A stretch of DNA of 64,000 bases from Pseudobdellovibrionaceae bacterium. GTDB taxonomy: Bacteria; Bdellovibrionota; Bdellovibrionia; Bdellovibrionales; Bdellovibrionaceae. A program made the position numbers and the translations under genes. The stretch covers positions 186,001 to 250,000 of the forward strand of contig CANFQX010000001.1 of the NCBI GenBank assembly GCA_947449255.1, in the 5' to 3' direction. Of this stretch, positions 60,880 through 64,000 are shown one piece after another. Numbering within the stretch: the first letter of the stretch is position 1; every line of letters begins with the position of its first letter. The notes beneath the pieces are model-generated. The model ran no database searches. It saw only the letters and a list, made by a program, of their open reading frames with translations, and was not told the DNA's origin.

Positions 60880-62929
60880 AACGGCGTTTTCAAAAGATCG
60901 AAAATCCATAACTGCGTTTTCAAACTATCGAAAGTCATTGTCCGTCCTGGTTGAGGGACTCTTTCTTAACTATGCAGCCACGGCTCCGCTATCTAGGCGT
61001 AGCATCGAAAAGATTAAAGCAGAAGCCGAGGATATGAAAACTCCCTTGGGACAAAGATTTTATTTGGCATTGAATAAGCTTGAAAATGCTCGTCGATCTT
61101 TTGCAGAGTTGATTCATGCTAAAGGCAACGAAATCGCTTTCACCCAAAACACCTCTATGGCCATCAGCACCATCGCCGGGGGACTTTCCTTTAAGCCTGG
61201 CGATCGCATCCTTGTGCCCAACAATGAATTCCCTTCAAACTATTATCCTTGGATGAATTTAAAATCACAAGGGGTTGTGTGTGAGAAAATCAATCCACAA
61301 AAAAATGTTTCCATTGTTGAAACAATAAAAAATATGGACCTTAAAAATGTGAAGTTGATCAGTTTAAGTGCTGTCAGCTATCACACGGGTCGACTTTATG
61401 AGCTGCAGGAGTTTGTAGATTTTTGCAAAAACAATAACATCCTCACCTGCTTAGATTCAATTCAAGCCATCGGTGCTGTAAAATTTGATGTGCAGAAACT
61501 GCCCGTGGACTTTGTCTGCAGCGGAGCTCAAAAGTGGCTGATGGGACCCGTGGGCTGTGGAATTATTTATTGCCGTGAAGAACATTTGGAAAGATTAAAT
61601 GTTCCCTACACAGGCTGGACCAGCGTGATGTATCCCGAAAATTTGGATTTGGGAGACTTGGAGTTTTCGAAGGAAATGACGCGCTTTGAACCGGGTCTGC
61701 CAAATTATCTAGCTTTAATGGGAATGGCAGAATCGCTATTAGAACTAAAAAATATTGGCTGGGAAAATATTTTTAATGCCGTCCAAGAAAATACACAATA
61801 TCTGCAGAGCAACTTAAAAAACCTTGGCTTTTCACTTTTGACTGGGGAAAATGACCAGTCCGCTGGGATCACATCTTTCTTTGTTCCAGAAGGCATTGAT
61901 CACCGCTCGGTGGAAGCCTTATATTTATCGCACAAAATTAAAATTACAGCTAGAAATGATTATGTTCGAGTTTCACCCCATTTTTTTAATAAAAGCTCAG
62001 AACTGGATCAGTTTTTAAATGTGACGGAAAAAATATTTAAAAAAACGAAGCTAAAAAATATCAGTCCGAATATAGAATCGATAAGACCTTCCATCAAGGA
62101 TTCAAAGAAGTTTTCACAGCAAACACTTTCCCCAAAAATTCTCCTGACCGGTGCCACGGGTCACCTCGGCTCGGAGATCGCAAAGCAGCTCTTGCCGCTG
62201 GGCTTTTCATTGCATCTTGTGGATTTTCAACATGATAAACTAGCCGCGCTAAAAAAATCTTTAGAAGAAATCATTGCTCAATCTAAAATTGACAACATCA
62301 CTCTTCAAATTGATGTTGTGGACTACCTCAATAAAAAAATGTTCCATGACTGGCTCTGCACTTTAAAACAGGACAATTCGAATTCCTTTGCTGGACTCAT
62401 TCACTGTGCTGGTGTGGTCGAGACCTCCTTGTTTGAAGATCTCTCCACTAAAAAAATCGAGGAGCTGTTCGAGGTCAATGTGGAAGGTCCTCTGCTTTTA
62501 ACTCATGCTTTTTTAACGGACCTCAAAAGTCCTAGCGCCTTGGGGGTTTTAAATGTGGTGTCCTCCACAGGACGCTGCGGTTCGCCTCTGCTTGCTGTTT
62601 ATTCAGCCACCCATGGAGCCATGTGGAGCCTTGGAGAGTCCTTGGCTCGGGAATATCAAGATCAAAACTTAACCATCACAACTTATGTGGCGCCAGCCAT
62701 GCATTCTCCTATGCAAAAACGCATGGGACGAGTCAGTCTGAGGTTTTTTAGAATGAGTGGCACTTTTGACTATGAAGTCGTAGAGCATGTCGCGGCCGAA
62801 GCCCTTGCCGTTTTTTTAGGGAAGAAGAATTTTTACTTGTCAAAAATGAATCGTTTAAAAATTATAATGAATTCGATCTATCCCCATTTTATCGATAAAA
62901 AAATATCCAAAGTGTGGCGGAAGGATTAA
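60857..62929 (+). CDS. Class V aminotransferase fused to a short-chain dehydrogenase
   Basis: A 690-residue two-domain protein. Residues about 35-395 are a SufS/NifS-like PLP domain: NYAATAPLSRRS, Asp200 in LDSIQAIGA, PLP-Lys226 in CSGAQKWLMGPVG and RFEPGLPNYLALMG. Residues about 427-690 are an SDR: TGATGHLGSE (431-440), HCAGV, NVVSSTGRCG and Y582SATH586, where the YxxxK lysine is His. A linker of about 30 residues joins them. It starts within the previous gene (23-base overlap). The N-terminal 35 residues include a duplicated segment. The likely substrate is a lipid-linked amine or ketone; not known. Confidence 0.8.
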   Translation: MKRIKVSKTAFSKDRKSITAFSNYRKSLSVLVEGLFLNYAATAPLSRRSIEKIKAEAEDMKTPLGQRFYLALNKLENARRSFAELIHAKGNEIAFTQNTSMAISTIAGGLSFKPGDRILVPNNEFPSNYYPWMNLKSQGVVCEKINPQKNVSIVETIKNMDLKNVKLISLSAVSYHTGRLYELQEFVDFCKNNNILTCLDSIQAIGAVKFDVQKLPVDFVCSGAQKWLMGPVGCGIIYCREEHLERLNVPYTGWTSVMYPENLDLGDLEFSKEMTRFEPGLPNYLALMGMAESLLELKNIGWENIFNAVQENTQYLQSNLKNLGFSLLTGENDQSAGITSFFVPEGIDHRSVEALYLSHKIKITARNDYVRVSPHFFNKSSELDQFLNVTEKIFKKTKLKNISPNIESIRPSIKDSKKFSQQTLSPKILLTGATGHLGSEIAKQLLPLGFSLHLVDFQHDKLAALKKSLEEIIAQSKIDNITLQIDVVDYLNKKMFHDWLCTLKQDNSNSFAGLIHCAGVVETSLFEDLSTKKIEELFEVNVEGPLLLTHAFLTDLKSPSALGVLNVVSSTGRCGSPLLAVYSATHGAMWSLGESLAREYQDQNLTITTYVAPAMHSPMQKRMGRVSLRFFRMSGTFDYEVVEHVAAEALAVFLGKKNFYLSKMNRLKIIMNSIYPHFIDKKISKVWRKD
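60884..60943 (+). repeat. 30-base tandem imperfect duplication at the start of the fusion gene
   Basis: Two 30-base units (60884-60913 and 60914-60943) share GCGTTTTCAAA, then ATCGAAA at the same offset. They encode the repeated peptide AFSKDRKS/AFSNYRKS in frame, before the aminotransferase domain. Confidence 0.7.
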
Positions 62930-62963
62930 AAAAAATCTTATTGATTCCTCCACAGAGTCACTT

Positions 62964-64000
62964 ATGATCATTATCGTGAAAAATATTAAATTGCCCCCTA
63001 AAAAAGCTTCCTTTGTATTGATCATATTTGCTTCAGTGAGCCTTTTCTTTGCAGCTCAAAAAAGCTCGGCTTACCCTGATTTTATTGGCTATGGATATTC
63101 ATCTTGCATCACCTGCCATTATAATGGACTGGGGGGCGGAGCTCTGAATGACTATGGCCGAGCCCTCTTTGCAACGGAAATCACAGCCCGGGATATTTAT
63201 CCAAGCAGCACAGACGATGAAGAAATCGGCGCGCAATCTGGTTTTTTTGGCAAAAGTCCACTCCCGTGGTGGATTCGTCCTGGAATTAAATACCGAGGTC
63301 TTTGGTTCCAAACCAATCCCGGCAGCGAGCTAAGAAAAGAAAAATATGTCAATATGCAAGAAGAGGTGAACTTAAACCTCTTTGCTGACAAAAAGCAAAA
63401 TCTATCGCTTATCTCGACCTTTTCCTATGCCGACAAATACCCTCCTCATGCGGACAACAAAGAATGGAGCTGGTATATCAAGGAAAGTTACTTGCGCTGG
63501 AAGGCCAATAACAATCTGTGGTTTTACTTAGGGCAAATGGACAAGGCCTTTGGCCTTCGCAATATCGACCACACTGCAGCGAACAGATCCATCAATCAAA
63601 GCACAGTGCTCAGTCAATTCGACCAATCTGTAGGAGCGATTGTCCATCTGACTTATTCGAGTTGGGACTTTGCTGGAAATCTTTTTCTGGGCAACGCCTA
63701 TGAACTTGATTCTGAAAAACAAAAGGGCCTAGCTTTCACCGGAGAATATCAACTTGAAGAGAAATTTAAAATGGGGGGCTCAGTCCTTGCCTCTGAAAAC
63801 GATCTGACACAATGGAAACTGGCGTCGGTCACATCACGCCTAGGCCTCACCAAGGGCAGTTCTTTGATTGCGGAATTGGGTCTTAAAGAGGAAAAAAATA
63901 AAACAACATCAACCAGACTGCTGGGCAACTATATTTGGATTGAGTCACTGATTTCTTTACGACGAGGATACAATCTGATTTCATCCATCGAGACCAGCAA
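62964..64000 (+). CDS. Exported protein with a c-type heme motif, 3' end outside window
   Basis: The first 345 codons of a gene that runs off the right edge. A signal segment (about residues 12-36, LIIFASVSLFFAAQKSSA) is followed by YGYSSCITCHYNGLGGGALN, with a CxxCH heme-binding motif (Cys48, Cys51, His52), then a long region of alternating aromatic/polar residues (KYRGLWFQTNPGSEL, WFYLGQMDKAFGLRNID) typical of an outer-membrane beta barrel. It may be a cytochrome-linked porin or a heme-binding outer-membrane protein in electron transfer. I chose the ATG at 62964; the Shine-Dalgarno is weak. Confidence 0.7.
   Translation, partial: MIIIVKNIKLPPKKASFVLIIFASVSLFFAAQKSSAYPDFIGYGYSSCITCHYNGLGGGALNDYGRALFATEITARDIYPSSTDDEEIGAQSGFFGKSPLPWWIRPGIKYRGLWFQTNPGSELRKEKYVNMQEEVNLNLFADKKQNLSLISTFSYADKYPPHADNKEWSWYIKESYLRWKANNNLWFYLGQMDKAFGLRNIDHTAANRSINQSTVLSQFDQSVGAIVHLTYSSWDFAGNLFLGNAYELDSEKQKGLAFTGEYQLEEKFKMGGSVLASENDLTQWKLASVTSRLGLTKGSSLIAELGLKEEKNKTTSTRLLGNYIWIESLISLRRGYNLISSIETS

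Noticed and set aside
1-64000. tRNA, rRNA, CRISPR, insertion sequence or prophage
   Set aside because: No conserved tRNA arms, rRNA segments, regular repeat-spacer arrays, transposase or integrase motifs were seen on either strand.

Overview
The window looks like a chromosomal segment of a Gram-negative bacterium of the Bdellovibrio type (Bdellovibrionota, formerly Deltaproteobacteria). The taxonomic part is an inference. It rests on lipid A and outer-membrane genes (lpxC, an LptF/LptG permease, a TamA/TamB pair), many secreted proteins of unknown function, a type III polyketide synthase next to a small membrane protein, and frequent GTG/TTG starts. I see no insertion sequence, prophage, CRISPR array, rRNA or tRNA. 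Most of the window is densely packed, vertically inherited-looking core genome with short accessory stretches.

Layout. 1-2.5 kb: folE2 (cut by the window edge), a YceF-type Maf pyrophosphatase, cytidine deaminase and a PpiD-like periplasmic chaperone. 2.6-7.4 kb: the rod-shape operon mreC-mreD-mrdA-rodA. 7.4-13.3 kb: thioredoxin, a pseudo-receiver protein, an LptF/LptG permease and a YbgF-like/LysM/dprA operon. 13.6-15.3 kb: a ComEC DNA-uptake channel split into two overlapping genes. 15.3-19.7 kb: a glutathione peroxidase, alanine dehydrogenase, a large secreted NlpC/P60-like protein and two small genes. 19.7-22.7 kb: ruvC-ruvA-ruvB-lpxC. 22.8-32.3 kb: a TPR gene, efp, then a TPR-like/TamB/TamA operon. 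32.4-33.7 kb: an XRE regulator and a DOMON-like protein. 33.9-37.5 kb: the methylcitrate operon prpD-prpB-prpC. 37.6-43.2 kb: accessory secreted proteins (an amidoligase-like protein and a lipoprotein with a SUEL-type lectin domain), a gamma-glutamylcyclotransferase-like gene and phnA. 43.4-44.9 kb: type III PKS plus membrane partner. 45-53.7 kb: an arginine/polyamine island (Orn/Lys/Arg decarboxylase, argC-argJ-argB-argR, homospermidine synthase). 53.9-57.3 kb: pepN and folE. 57.6-62.9 kb: a five-gene membrane-lipid cluster. 63-64 kb: start of a heme-motif envelope protein cut by the window end.

The best candidate for an undescribed system is the five-gene run at 57.6-62.9 kb: two CdsA-like/CDP-alcohol-phosphatidyltransferase-like pairs followed by a fusion of a class V aminotransferase to a short-chain dehydrogenase. 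Both transferases have lost acidic residues of their signature motif, the second almost completely, and the dehydrogenase half has His where the catalytic Lys of YxxxK should be. It could make or modify an unusual amino- or phospho-lipid.

Other points of note are tandem ARG boxes with exact 21-bp spacing that overlap the argC start codon and imply a near-leaderless message, the split ComEC, a secreted amidoligase-like protein, a bacterial SUEL-lectin lipoprotein, and several intergenic RNA-like structures.
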